Below are positions 9,139-17,071 of a stretch of DNA of 64,000 nucleotides, one piece after another. Source of the stretch: Paraburkholderia mimosarum LMG 23256 = NBRC 106338 (GTDB lineage Bacteria; Pseudomonadota; Gammaproteobacteria; Burkholderiales; Burkholderiaceae); NCBI RefSeq assembly GCF_000739815.1, contig NZ_BBJJ01000001.1, positions 1-64,000 of the forward strand, given 5' to 3'. Below the pieces are notes generated by a model, which worked only from the letters and a program-made list of their open reading frames with translations, was not told the DNA's origin and ran no database searches. The stretch's first letter is position 1; every line of letters begins with the position of its first letter. Position numbers and translations under genes: made by a program.

Positions 9139-9181
9139 CTAATATGTTAGCGATAGTGCGCTTGCTATCATCGGTCGTCAA
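9139..9181. promoter_or_regulatory. hpaG1 promoter and candidate HpaR operator
   Basis: In the 179-base gap between hpaG1 and hpaR there is an inverted repeat GATAG-N8-CTATC at 9152-9169 and a smaller CTAA-TATG-TTAG at 9139-9150. Reading leftward, TTGACG (9181-9176) and CACTAT (9158-9153) are 17 bases apart and could be a sigma-70 promoter, with a good -35 and a weak -10. The larger repeat covers the -10 and part of the spacer, a natural position for a MarR-type repressor. Its assignment to HpaR is inferred from position only. Confidence 0.45.
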
Positions 9182-9292
9182 TCATCGATGAGAATTTCGC
9201 GGGTTTCCCCTGGGGCACGGCTTTGTCAGATCTTTTCCCAAAGTTGATGGCCGAACCAGGGGCGACCGGATCCTCGCCTAGCCGAAACCGCC

Positions 9293-9742
9293 ATGTCCGA
9301 TACTTCGCGTCCGACCACTCGCGTTGCCCACCGCAACCTGCCCATGTTGCTGCTGCGCGCGCGCGAAAAGATGATGGAACGCTTTCGCCCGCTCATCACG
9401 TCGCACGGCCTGACCGAACAGCAGTGGCGCGTGATCCGCGCGCTCAACGAAAGCGGCCCGCTCGAGCCAAGGCATATTTCGGATCTGTGCACGATTTCCA
9501 GCCCGAGCATGGCGGGCGTGCTCGCGCGCATGGAGGCGCTCGGCCTCGTCACGAAGGAGCGTTTCGCCGACGACCAGCGGCGCGTACTCGTCTCGCTCAC
9601 GAAGAAGAGCCATCGGCTCGTGACGGCGATTTCGAAGGATCTCGAGGCGCGCTATGAGGCGCTCGAAGCGCAGGTCGGGCCGGAGGTGGTCGAGCGTGTG
9701 TACCGCGCGATCGACGATCTGCTTGCCGGGCTGGAGGAGTGA
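9293..9742 (+). CDS. hpaR: HpaR, homoprotocatechuate-operon repressor (MarR family)
   Basis: This is a 149-residue MarR-family regulator. The N-terminus RNLPMLLLRAREKMMERFRP and the segment HGLTEQQWRVIRALNESG are characteristic of HpaR. The DNA-binding part contains SSPSMAGVLARMEALGLV and the wing FADDQRRVLVSLT. In E. coli, HpaR represses the meta-cleavage operon until a pathway aromatic acid binds it. Its divergent placement next to hpaG1 agrees with that role. The ATG at 9293 is the first credible start. Confidence 0.93.
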   Translation: MSDTSRPTTRVAHRNLPMLLLRAREKMMERFRPLITSHGLTEQQWRVIRALNESGPLEPRHISDLCTISSPSMAGVLARMEALGLVTKERFADDQRRVLVSLTKKSHRLVTAISKDLEARYEALEAQVGPEVVERVYRAIDDLLAGLEE

Positions 9743-9788
9743 GGGCGGCGCGGCGCATCGGCGCGTAACAACGAGACGCGCCAGCGCT

Positions 9789-9812
9789 CAAAGGTGAGAG
9801 TTTTCGGGAGCG
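9789..9812. repeat. 24-base motif, copy A
   Basis: First of four copies of CAAAGGTGAG-N4-TTCGGGAGCG in this window (others at 11143, 11345 and 11524), all in the same orientation. This copy lies about 35 bases beyond the stop codon of the thioredoxin-like gene, reading leftward. On the leftward strand it contains CTCCC and CTCACCTTT, both partly complementary to ribosome-binding sites. I do not recognise the element. Confidence 0.7.
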
Positions 9813-9846
9813 GTCCGCGCAGAGGGTTCGAACCGCATACGAGCCA

Positions 9847-10158
9847 TCAACCGAGCGAAGCAAACGCCTCGTCGAGTTCCGCGGCGTGCTGCGGACGCAC
9901 CACGCGCGCCACCTCGGCCCCGTCGCGCAGGAAGATGAGCGTGGGCCAGAGCTTCACGCGAAACGAGCGGCCCAGCGCGCGGCCCGGCCCGTCTTCCACC
10001 TTGAGGCGGCGCACCTGGGGGTTGCGCTCGAAAGCCGCGCCGATCAGCGGCTGCGCGCCCTGGCAATAGCCGCACCAGTCGGTGCCGAATTCGAGGACGG
10101 CGGGCCCGCTGAGCGAGTCGATTTCCTTGCGCGCGGGCGCGTTCGTTGCGTAGCTCAT
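9847..10158 (-). CDS. Thioredoxin-family protein (CGYC active site)
   Basis: This 103-residue protein has a thioredoxin fold with FGTDWCGYCQGAQPLIG; the active site is C29-G-Y-C32 rather than the CGPC of housekeeping thioredoxin. The cis-Pro region is WPTLIFLRDG. No signal peptide is visible, so it should act in the cytoplasm as a disulphide reductase or redox partner. The ATG at 10158 (MSYATNAPAR) is chosen because AGGGAAGC precedes it; the longer open frame begins with low-complexity basic sequence. It lies about 94 bases after the methyltransferase gene and could be co-transcribed with it. Confidence 0.85.
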   Translation of the reverse strand: MSYATNAPARKEIDSLSGPAVLEFGTDWCGYCQGAQPLIGAAFERNPQVRRLKVEDGPGRALGRSFRVKLWPTLIFLRDGAEVARVVRPQHAAELDEAFASLG

Positions 10159-10252
10159 CGTGCTTCCCTGATCGCTGATCACATGGCATCTACGATACCG
10201 CATCGCGCGGCATCGTTCAGGCAAGGACTCACGCGAAGACTCACGCTTGGAT

Positions 10253-11056
10253 TCAGGCACATGCGCGCATGGCGATCGTCGCCGTCGATTCGATACGCTC
10301 CACGAGGCTGTCGTCGGAGCCGGCATGCGCGGCCACGAGGGCGTCGATGTCGGCGAGCAGCGCGTCGAGCCGTTCGCCGAGGCGCTCGCGCGAGAGGCTC
10401 GACATCGAAAGGGGTCGCGCTCGCAGCTGAGCGGCGCTCACGCGCCGGTACTCCACGACCGAGACACGTTCGACCGCCGCAAACGGGGAGCGCGCGAGCA
10501 CGTCGAGATCGCTTTCCCAGTCCGGCGATTTGCGGTGTGCGCGAGCGGGGTCCGTATTGGCGTAACGGTCGAGCAGGTCGCGATATTCGCGCGCCCAGGG
10601 GCGCAGCGGATCGTCGAGGTGCGCGGTATTGAAAAGCGCGAGTGCGCCACGCGGTGCGAGCATCGTGTCGAGGCGCGCGAGCGTGTCGCCGCGGTCCATC
10701 CAGTGAAACGCACGGCCGATCACGGCGAGATGGAATGCGCCCATTTCGGGGCCGAGATCGTACGAACTGCCCCGGCGATATTCGATGTTCGGCGCAATGC
10801 CCGCGCCGAGTTGCGCGGCGATTTCGAGCATGGCCGGTTCGGGATCGACGGCGACGGCCTGCCCCACCCAACTGGCGAACGCGAGCGAAAGCTGGCCGGG
10901 GCCGCAGCCGAGATCGAGCAGACGTTGTGAACCATCGAGACCCGCGTGCTGCGCGACGCGACGAATCAAGGCGGGCGAATACGCGGGGCGCCCGATCAGA
11001 TAGTGCTGGGCGGCGTGATGAAAACGATCGGCGATGAACGGCGTGACGTGGCTCAT
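10253..11056 (-). CDS. Class I SAM-dependent methyltransferase
   Basis: This 267-residue protein has the Rossmann-like methyltransferase core. Motif I is LLDLGCGPGQLSLAF (residues 46-60), the acidic motif II is in AVDPEPAML, and AVIGRAFHWMD resembles motif IV of the UbiE/BioC-like methyltransferase_11 group. The substrate cannot be deduced. It is followed leftward by the thioredoxin-like gene and preceded by a 620-base gene-free stretch with three copies of a 24-base repeat, which could form its 5' control region if transcription starts far upstream. Confidence 0.85.
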   Translation of the reverse strand: MSHVTPFIADRFHHAAQHYLIGRPAYSPALIRRVAQHAGLDGSQRLLDLGCGPGQLSLAFASWVGQAVAVDPEPAMLEIAAQLGAGIAPNIEYRRGSSYDLGPEMGAFHLAVIGRAFHWMDRGDTLARLDTMLAPRGALALFNTAHLDDPLRPWAREYRDLLDRYANTDPARAHRKSPDWESDLDVLARSPFAAVERVSVVEYRRVSAAQLRARPLSMSSLSRERLGERLDALLADIDALVAAHAGSDDSLVERIESTATIAMRACA

Positions 11057-11142
11057 GGCACTCGGGACGGTGGACGTGAGGAGACCCCAGTCTGGAGAGG
11101 CGCGGCAATGGCGTCAAGGCGGGCGTCAAGGCGCGTTCGAGC

Positions 11143-11166
11143 CAAAGGTGAGGCTTTTCGGGAGTG
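11143..11166. repeat. 24-base motif, copy B
   Basis: Copy B keeps CAAAGGTGAG and TTTTCGGGAG, with GC in the variable positions and TG instead of CG at the end. It lies about 90 bases upstream of the methyltransferase start when read leftward. Confidence 0.7.
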
Positions 11167-11344
11167 ATCGTGCTTGCGGGCGGCGACGCACCGTCGATCG
11201 ACGCGTGCATGCGCGCGGGCCACGCCGCTGCGCGAGAAAATGCCTTGAAAACAAGGGGTAAACACACAAATCGACGATCCGTCCGGTGAGCAGAAATCAA
11301 TCGGTAAGCGCACTCGAAGTGGCTCGAGCCGACCCCTCGGCGCG

Positions 11345-11368
11345 CAAAGGTGAGTGTTTTCGGGAGCG
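11345..11368. repeat. 24-base motif, copy C
   Basis: Copy C has CAAAGGTGAG, TG in the variable positions and TTTTCGGGAGCG. It has the same orientation as the other copies and lies 202 bases from copy B. Confidence 0.7.
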
Positions 11369-11523
11369 GCCGAAGCGTACCCCCGGTGCTCTCGTTCAGC
11401 GGCACGCTGCGGCAGCAGATCCAAAGTCCAAAACACCTTCAGCCCTGATTTCAAGGCATTTTTCGTTGTGGTCGGATCAGGGGGCGGCAAGCCGCCGCGC
11501 CTGCGGCATCGGCGAGCCGTCGG

Positions 11524-11547
11524 CAAAGGTGAGAAGATTCGGGAGCG
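11524..11547. repeat. 24-base motif, copy D
   Basis: Copy D has CAAAGGTGAG, AAGA in the variable positions and TTCGGGAGCG. It differs from copies A to C in two of the TTTT positions and lies 179 bases from copy C and about 130 bases upstream of the small gene at 11677. Confidence 0.65.
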
Positions 11548-11676
11548 CACTCCGCGATCCCGGCTCGCCACCCGCAGCGCCGTCGGCGTCGAATGGACGA
11601 CCGTGCGGGATCGGTATATAAATAAAAAGTGCGGGATTCATTGAAAGACAGCTCACCAAGGGAGATCGAGTTCATC

Positions 11677-11952
11677 ATGACGAGCGAAGACACGCAAAAG
11701 CAGGACGCTCAAAACCCGGGCGGCGCTACGCCGCGACCGGATCTGGACAATCTGAACGCGGCCCTTACTCACGTCGACGAAGGCGTGAAGTCCGGCAACA
11801 TCGCGGCGGGCGCGGCCAAGGGCCTCGTCTTCAGCCTCGTTGAAACGCTGGGCGCGCTCGTGGGCGATCCCGATCTGCCGCAGCACGCGCGTTCGGGCTA
11901 TGAAGGGTTGCTGGAAGCGGCGCGCGAGTTGCGCGCGAAACTGGAGCACTAG
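11677..11952 (+). CDS. Small hypothetical protein (91 aa)
   Basis: I do not recognise this protein. The ATG at 11677 is preceded by a good AAGGGAG box twelve bases upstream, which supports translation. The product is acidic and Ala-rich: an N-terminal Gln/Asn/Pro-rich tail (about residues 1-25), then a region predicted mostly helical, including LNAALTHVDEGVKSGNIAAG and LLEAARELRAKLEH at the C-terminus. No membrane segment, Cys pair or known motif is visible. It stands alone, convergent with the YcaQ-like gene. It could be a small cytoplasmic stress or phasin-like helical protein, but that is only a guess from composition. Confidence 0.65.
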   Translation: MTSEDTQKQDAQNPGGATPRPDLDNLNAALTHVDEGVKSGNIAAGAAKGLVFSLVETLGALVGDPDLPQHARSGYEGLLEAARELRAKLEH

Positions 11953-12003
11953 CCTCCGTCAATGCGTGCGGATGCGCCTTTCCCTTCAGCGCAGCAGCAC
12001 GCA

Positions 12004-13281
12004 TCACGATGCCAGCAGGGCGGCCGCGAGGCCGTCCGGCGCCGCGCCGATGCGCAGCTCCGGCGTGCCGTGCCAGTCCGCACAACGCTGCAGCGCGCGG
12101 CGCACGTCGGCTACCAGGCGTCCGCTTGTACGCACGCCGGGCTCCAGATACAGCGACTTCACCTCGAACACCGCTTGCGCGCGATGCGCCTTCGCATCGA
12201 CGCGCCCGATCAGCCGCCCGCGATGCAAAATCGGGAGTACGAAATAACCGTACTTGCGTTTGGCAGCGGGAAGGTAGCATTCGATCGCATAGTCGAAGTC
12301 GAATAGCGCGAGTGCCCGCTTGCGGTCCCATACCACCGGATCGAACGGCGAGAGGAGGGTCGTGACGGTGGAGGCGAGCGTACCGCTCGCCGCATCGTCG
12401 ATGAGCGCGGCGTAGTCGCGGTGCACGAACGCGTCGTGTTTCCAGCCTTCCACGCGCACGGGCAGCAGCTCGCCCGCGTCGGCGAGCGCGTGCAGTGCAT
12501 CGGCATACGGGCGGCGCGGCAAGCGGAAATAATCGGCGGCCCAGTCCGCGCGGATCACGCCGAGCGCGCGGCAGGAGCGCAAGAGGAGCTCGCGCTCCGC
12601 CACGGCGCGCGGCGGCAGATCGCGTGCGTCGTTCCAGTGCGGCAGCACGCGCTCGGTCACGTCGTAGACGCGCTGGAAATTGCGCCGCTCCGCCACCATG
12701 AGCGCGCCGGTCGCGAACAGCACTTCCAGATGCCGTTTCTCCGGCTTCCAGTCCCACCAGCCGCTGCCCTTTTTTCCCTCGGCGCGCGCGAAATCGGCCG
12801 AGCGCACGGCGCCCTCGGAGCGGATGCGCGCAAGCAGCGCGTCGATCTCGTCGCGGTGTTGGGCGTGCCACCCGGCTGCGTATTTCCAGCCCATGCCGGA
12901 GGGGTCGAGCATGCGGTGGCGCAGCAGCCCATAGTCTTCGATCGGCAGAAAGCACGCCTCATGCGACCAGTATTCGAAGAGCCGCCCTTCGGCGAGGTGT
13001 GCGTCGAGCCACGCGGGCTCGAAGGCGCCGACGCGGCTGAACAGCACGAAGTAGGGACTGCGCGCGACCACGTGGATGGTGTCGATCTGCAATTGCGCCA
13101 TGCGCCGGATCGCGTCGAGCAAGTCGTCTTTCGTGGCCTTTTGGCGCGGCGGCGCAAGCAGCCCCTGCGCCGCGAGATGCAGCGTGCGCGCCGCCGCTAG
13201 AGGCAGCGTCGGCGTGTGGCCGGAAGTGGCGGCACTGCCTGCGGTGGGCGTGGCGGCAATGTCCGCCGCGCGCTCACGCAT
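12004..13281 (-). CDS. YcaQ/AlkZ-type winged-helix DNA glycosylase
   Basis: This 425-residue protein matches the winged-helix glycosylase family (formerly DUF1006), whose E. coli member YcaQ unhooks interstrand DNA crosslinks and removes alkylated bases. MAQLQIDTIHVVARSPYFVLFSR contains Q65-I-D67, which corresponds to the QxD catalytic motif described for YcaQ-type enzymes. Downstream segments YWSHEACFLP, LLSPFDPVVWDR and a C-terminal region with GRLIGRVDAKAHR are also family-typical. The start overlaps the end of the flavoprotein gene by eight bases, so it is the third gene of a leftward operon with the DedA-rhodanese and flavoprotein genes. It may be part of an alkylation or oxidative-damage response. 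Confidence 0.85.
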   Translation of the reverse strand: MRERAADIAATPTAGSAATSGHTPTLPLAAARTLHLAAQGLLAPPRQKATKDDLLDAIRRMAQLQIDTIHVVARSPYFVLFSRVGAFEPAWLDAHLAEGRLFEYWSHEACFLPIEDYGLLRHRMLDPSGMGWKYAAGWHAQHRDEIDALLARIRSEGAVRSADFARAEGKKGSGWWDWKPEKRHLEVLFATGALMVAERRNFQRVYDVTERVLPHWNDARDLPPRAVAERELLLRSCRALGVIRADWAADYFRLPRRPYADALHALADAGELLPVRVEGWKHDAFVHRDYAALIDDAASGTLASTVTTLLSPFDPVVWDRKRALALFDFDYAIECYLPAAKRKYGYFVLPILHRGRLIGRVDAKAHRAQAVFEVKSLYLEPGVRTSGRLVADVRRALQRCADWHGTPELRIGAAPDGLAAALLAS

Positions 13282-15019
13282 GAACGCCCGCGACCACCGT
13301 CACCGGCCTTAGCGCGGCGAGCCGCTGATGGATTTGCGCGACCACGGCCGCGCCTTCGCCGACCGCCGCGGCCACGCGCTTGGTCGAGCCCGCGCGCGCG
13401 TCGCCGATGGCGTAGACGCCTTCCACCGAAGTCGCCAGGCTGCACGATTCGTTATCGCCGGTCAGCACGAACCCGTGCGGGTCGAGGGCGACGCCGCATG
13501 CGCGCAGCCATCCCGTGTTCGGGTCCGCGCCCGTGAACAGGAACAGATGGCGCGCATCGAAATGGTCGATGCCTTCGGGGCAAGGCATCTTGAGGCGCAC
13601 GCCAGCGAGTCCGCTTGCGTCTTCGCCAAGGGCGCCAATCTCGCTATGCCCGTGCACGTGCACGTTCGGGAGCGAGGCAATGCGGTCGATCAGGTAGCGC
13701 GACATCGTCGATTCGAAGCCGGCCTTGCGGATCAGCACGTCGATCTGGCGCGCATGCGTGGAGAGATACACGATGGCCTGCCCCGCCGAGTTGCCGCCAC
13801 CGACGAGCACGACGTTCTCGTGCTTGCAAAGTTTCGCCTCCACCGGCGAGGCCCAGTAATAGATACCGCGGCCCGTATAGCGGTCGATCCCCTCGATGGC
13901 GGGCTTGCGATACACCGCGCCGCTCGCGATCACCACGGTATGCGCACGGACGTCGCCGCTGCAGGTCGTTAGGCGGCGCGGGACTTCATCACAATGCAGC
14001 GCGCGCACCGTCACCGGAATCGCGACGTGCGCGCCGAACTTTTGCGCCTGGACGAACGCGCGGCCCGCGAGCGCCTGGCCCGAGATGCCGGTGGGAAACC
14101 CAAGATAGTTCTCGATGCGCGAGCTTGCACCCGCCTGGCCGCCCGGCGCGCGGGAATCGAGCACGATCACCGAGAGCCCTTCGGACGCCGCATACACCGC
14201 CGTTGCCAGGCCCGCGGGGCCCGCGCCCACCACGGCCACGTCGTAGACACGCTCGCCGTTCAGTTCGGGCAGGATGCCGAGGCACGTGGCCAGTTCGGGC
14301 GCAGTGGGATGGCGCAGCACCGAGCCGTCGGGGCAAATCACGAGCGGCAGATCCTCGCAGCGCGCGGCGAAACGCTCGATCAAGCCCAGCATGCTTTCGT
14401 CGCGCTCGTCGAGCACGGAATACGGATGGCCGTTGCGCGTGAGGAAACCCTGCAGCGAAACGAGCGCGGGATCGTCGTGCTTGCCCACGAGAATCGGCCC
14501 GCCCGCGCCTTTTTCGATGAGCGAGACGCGGCGCAGGATCAGCGCGCGCACGATGCGCTCGCCGAGTTCGGCTTCGGCGACGATGGCCGCGCGCAGTTGA
14601 TCCGGCGGTATCAGGATCGCATCGGTGGGTTCGAGCGCCATGCCGTCCACGAGCGCCGGGCCACCCGAGAGCTGGCCCACTTCGGCAAGGAAATGCCCGC
14701 GCCCGTGCTCGACGATGAGCCGCTCGCGGCCCAGCCCATCGCGCTGGAACACCCGGGCGGAACCGGAGAGCAGCACGAACATGCCGGGGCCGGTTTCGCC
14801 CGTGCGAAAGAGCAGTTCGCCCGCCGCCCAGTGGCGCCGCTCGCCGAAGCGCGCGAGGCGCGCGATTTCGTCGTCGGTGAGCTCGGGGAACATCTGGTGG
14901 CGCCGCGACGACAGTGTCGAGAACGGCGCTTCGGCCGGTTGCGGTTGAGTGTCGGAGTGGCGGCTCGGTGAAGGAGGCACCGTGGAATCGGGTGCTTCGG
15001 CTTCGGTGATCGTGCCCAT
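13274..15019 (-). CDS. Cyclic-nucleotide-binding-domain/thioredoxin-reductase-like flavoprotein
   Basis: This 581-residue protein has three parts. Residues about 45-165 form a CRP-type cyclic nucleotide-binding fold (LLFRTGETGPGMFVLLSGSA). About 175-250 is a thioredoxin-like linker (NGHPYSVLDERDE, LPLVICPDGSVLR). Residues 258-581 are a pyridine-nucleotide-disulphide oxidoreductase with FAD motif VVGAGPAGLA (263-272) and NADP motif GGGNSAGQA (407-415). The redox-active CxxC that precedes the NADP motif in true thioredoxin reductases is absent; the matching stretch reads YYWASPVEAKL. It therefore probably does not reduce thioredoxin by the usual route. The ATG at 15019 has GAGGAG upstream. It lies between the DedA-rhodanese and YcaQ-like genes in one operon. 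Confidence 0.85.
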   Translation of the reverse strand: MGTITEAEAPDSTVPPSPSRHSDTQPQPAEAPFSTLSSRRHQMFPELTDDEIARLARFGERRHWAAGELLFRTGETGPGMFVLLSGSARVFQRDGLGRERLIVEHGRGHFLAEVGQLSGGPALVDGMALEPTDAILIPPDQLRAAIVAEAELGERIVRALILRRVSLIEKGAGGPILVGKHDDPALVSLQGFLTRNGHPYSVLDERDESMLGLIERFAARCEDLPLVICPDGSVLRHPTAPELATCLGILPELNGERVYDVAVVGAGPAGLATAVYAASEGLSVIVLDSRAPGGQAGASSRIENYLGFPTGISGQALAGRAFVQAQKFGAHVAIPVTVRALHCDEVPRRLTTCSGDVRAHTVVIASGAVYRKPAIEGIDRYTGRGIYYWASPVEAKLCKHENVVLVGGGNSAGQAIVYLSTHARQIDVLIRKAGFESTMSRYLIDRIASLPNVHVHGHSEIGALGEDASGLAGVRLKMPCPEGIDHFDARHLFLFTGADPNTGWLRACGVALDPHGFVLTGDNESCSLATSVEGVYAIGDARAGSTKRVAAAVGEGAAVVAQIHQRLAALRPVTVVAGVHA

Positions 15020-15065
15020 CTGGCGGTTCTCCTCGTGCGGGCGGCTCGGGAGCGGGCCGCCCGGA

Positions 15066-16055
15066 TCAGACAGCTTTCGGGGTGATGTTGACCGGGACCT
15101 CGGCGTGCTCCGCCCTCTGCAGCGACTCGAGCGCGCGCCCTGCATCGCGCCACGCGTCGAGACCGCCGAGGAGCGGCACCACGTCGGTAAAGCCGGCCTC
15201 GAAGAGCTTCTTCGCCATCCAGGCCGCGGAAATTTCATTGGGGCACGAGCAGTAGATCACGAGCTTCTGATCGCGCGGATACTTCGAGAGAATCTCATCG
15301 AGCTTGCGCTCGTCGGCGAAGAGCGCGCCCGGAATGATGTACGGATCGAGCTTGCGCTTTTCTTCGGAGCGGATGTCGAATACCACGGGCGGCGGCGTGC
15401 AGCCCATCGCGCGGTACAGGTCGTCCACCGTGATGCGGGCGTTCGCGAGCTTCTTGATGAGCTGGCGGCGACGCTGCCAGCGGTAGGCCGCGTAAAGCAG
15501 CAGGAGCAGGACCACCACGACCGCGGCCATGCGCCCGAGGCGGCTTGCGCCGGCGAGCATCATGTCGATCTGCGGCGCGAACATCACGCCGATGAGCAGC
15601 CCGGCGCCTGACCATAGCGCAGCGCCAATGCCATCGAAGCCGACGAACTGCCGGTAGGGCACGCCCATCGCCCCCGCCAACGGCACGGAAACGAGCGATA
15701 GCCCCGGCACGAACTTCGCCACGGCAAGCACCCGCACACCCCAGCGGCCGAAAAAGCGCTCCGTCTTCTTCACGCAGGTATCGCGCGAAAGCGAGAGCTT
15801 GCAGAGCGTCTTGAGCGTGTTGCCGCCATAGAGGCGACCCGCCAGGAACCACACGCTGTCGCCGATGAGCATGGCGAACACGGAAAGTCCGAGCACCGGC
15901 ACCACCTGCTGGCCGATCGATCCGGGGTGCATGGCCGCCATCGCGCCGAACAACACGAGCGCGGGCATCGCGGGCACGGGCAGCCCGAGCGATCCGGCGA
16001 GCACATTGAGGAATACCAGCGCAGGCCCGTATTGCGCGATGAGGTCATGTAGCAT
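15066..16055 (-). CDS. DedA-family membrane protein fused to a rhodanese domain
   Basis: This 329-residue protein joins two modules. Residues about 1-195 are a DedA/SNARE-associated membrane domain with several hydrophobic segments and the family's FGRWGVRVLAVAKFVPGLS. The C-terminal part, about 205-310, is a rhodanese domain with the catalytic loop VIYCSCPNEIS; the reactive Cys is probably C269. DedA proteins act in membrane homeostasis and undecaprenyl-phosphate or phospholipid recycling; rhodaneses transfer sulphane sulphur. The tail after the last helix is basic, so the rhodanese domain should face the cytoplasm. The start at 16055 has GGAAG upstream. It is the first gene of a three-gene leftward operon with the flavoprotein and the DNA glycosylase. 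Confidence 0.88.
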   Translation of the reverse strand: MLHDLIAQYGPALVFLNVLAGSLGLPVPAMPALVLFGAMAAMHPGSIGQQVVPVLGLSVFAMLIGDSVWFLAGRLYGGNTLKTLCKLSLSRDTCVKKTERFFGRWGVRVLAVAKFVPGLSLVSVPLAGAMGVPYRQFVGFDGIGAALWSGAGLLIGVMFAPQIDMMLAGASRLGRMAAVVVVLLLLLYAAYRWQRRRQLIKKLANARITVDDLYRAMGCTPPPVVFDIRSEEKRKLDPYIIPGALFADERKLDEILSKYPRDQKLVIYCSCPNEISAAWMAKKLFEAGFTDVVPLLGGLDAWRDAGRALESLQRAEHAEVPVNITPKAV

Positions 16056-16368
16056 CGGCTTACTTCCGTTGCGCCTTGAGCGGAGAAACGGGAAAGATAG
16101 GAGGGTAACGTAAAGATTATGGACGCATTTCGCAGGCGTGCAAGCGAGGCCCCACGCGCGCATGCACGGCTCGCGAAGCGTGCGTCCGCTAAGGACCGGC
16201 GCATCACGTCCGGTCGTGCTTGTGCGTGCGCGAGCTTACCTGCCTTGCGTGGCAAGTATGCGAAAAAGCGCCGGATTGAAACCGGCCGAAAGACGGGCGG
16301 CAGAAAGCGGCGCAAACAGCGGCACGCCGTCAGGCGCGCGATCTTTCGCACCGCTTCTTTCCCTGCGG
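16056..16368. other. Intergenic region, nothing specific seen
   Basis: This 313-base gap precedes the DedA-rhodanese operon and should contain its promoter. I found no convincing promoter hexamers, hairpin with T-run or coding potential. The forward open frame here is very rich in Arg and Ala, as expected from non-coding high-GC DNA. Confidence 0.4.
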
Positions 16369-16614
16369 TTAGCGCGTGTGCGATTCCCCGGGTAGCTCCG
16401 CGCCTTGCGCGCGAATTGCCGCGATCAGCTCGGCCGGTGTGATCTCGTAACGCACTTCGCGATGAATGCCCGGCTTGCGCTCGTCGACTTCGATCAGCAA
16501 GAGGCTTTTGCCGTCGGCCGCCGATTCGAGGCGCAGAGAACGCAGTTCGCGTCCGGTCGCGTCGTCATGCTCGGTGAGCAGGGTCATGGTTCCGGAAGAC
16601 CCGGTCGTGCGCAT
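16369..16614 (-). CDS. Small hypothetical protein (81 aa)
   Basis: I do not recognise this protein. The start at 16614 is preceded by GAGGA about twelve bases upstream. The 81-residue product is soluble, with alternating strand-like segments (SLRLESAADGKSLLLIEVDE, HREVRYEITPAELIAAIRAQG) and no Cys residues, signal peptide or membrane segment. It stands alone between the DedA-rhodanese operon and the chemoreceptor gene, all read leftward. The frame is open further upstream to 16701, but that part is Thr/Arg-rich and lacks a ribosome site. Confidence 0.6.
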   Translation of the reverse strand: MRTTGSSGTMTLLTEHDDATGRELRSLRLESAADGKSLLLIEVDERKPGIHREVRYEITPAELIAAIRAQGAELPGESHTR

Positions 16615-16868
16615 TGATGTTGTCCTCGTGCGTTGGGTGGTCGAGCCATTGTACGGGGTCGGCTGCGCGGCGTGCTTTGTCGAACGAGTGCTGACGCACA
16701 CTGCGAGCGCGTCGAGCCGCGACCCTGGCCAGCCAGTTTAACGCGACTCGCCGCCGCCACAACCGATTTTGCGCGCCCCGCAACGGGCGATGCGAAATGC
16801 GTTGCGCGTTGCTGGGCTGTCATGGTTGCGAAGCAAAGCAATGCCAGGCGCGCGGGCGGGCGCGCCAG

Positions 16869-16904
16869 AAAAAACGGCTCACCCGGGCAGGCCGGGCGAG
16901 CCGT
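16869..16904 (-). terminator. Intrinsic terminator of the Aer-like gene
   Basis: On the leftward strand a GC-rich stem (ACGGCTC...GAGCCGT, with inner GCCCGG/CCGGGT) is followed directly by six T residues. It lies about 165 bases beyond the stop of the chemoreceptor gene at 17072. The rest of the 457-base gap between 16615 and 17071 shows no gene. Confidence 0.85.
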
Positions 16905-17071
16905 TGAAACGCCGTTGTTACTCGGATCAGCAATCCGCGGTACGGCTTGCTGACGGTTTCGATGGTGCCGGCCGCCCGCCGCACTGTCGAGATGGGACTA
17001 ACGCCGATCTCTCAGACCAATCGGCGGACGCGGTTCGCCTGGTCACGCGGCGCGGCGATCACGCCTCGCGA

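Larger units (their letters stand above)
11057..11676. other. Gene-free stretch with three spaced copies of the 24-base motif
   Basis: No credible protein gene is present; the open frames on both strands are low-complexity and overlap each other. The stretch carries copies of the motif at 11143-11166, 11345-11368 and 11524-11547, all in one orientation and spaced 202 and 179 bases. A short AT-rich segment at 11611-11630 (TATATAAATAAAAAG) precedes the small gene at 11677 and may contain its promoter. Confidence 0.55.

Noticed and set aside
9195..9292. Upstream extension of hpaR or a small gene in the hpaG1-hpaR gap
   Set aside because: No start with a ribosome site; the gap has promoter- and operator-like structure instead.
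11057..11571. Leftward open frame spanning the 24-base repeats
   Set aside because: The product is low-complexity, rich in Arg, Ala and Pro, and the repeated peptide in it is only the translation of the DNA repeat.
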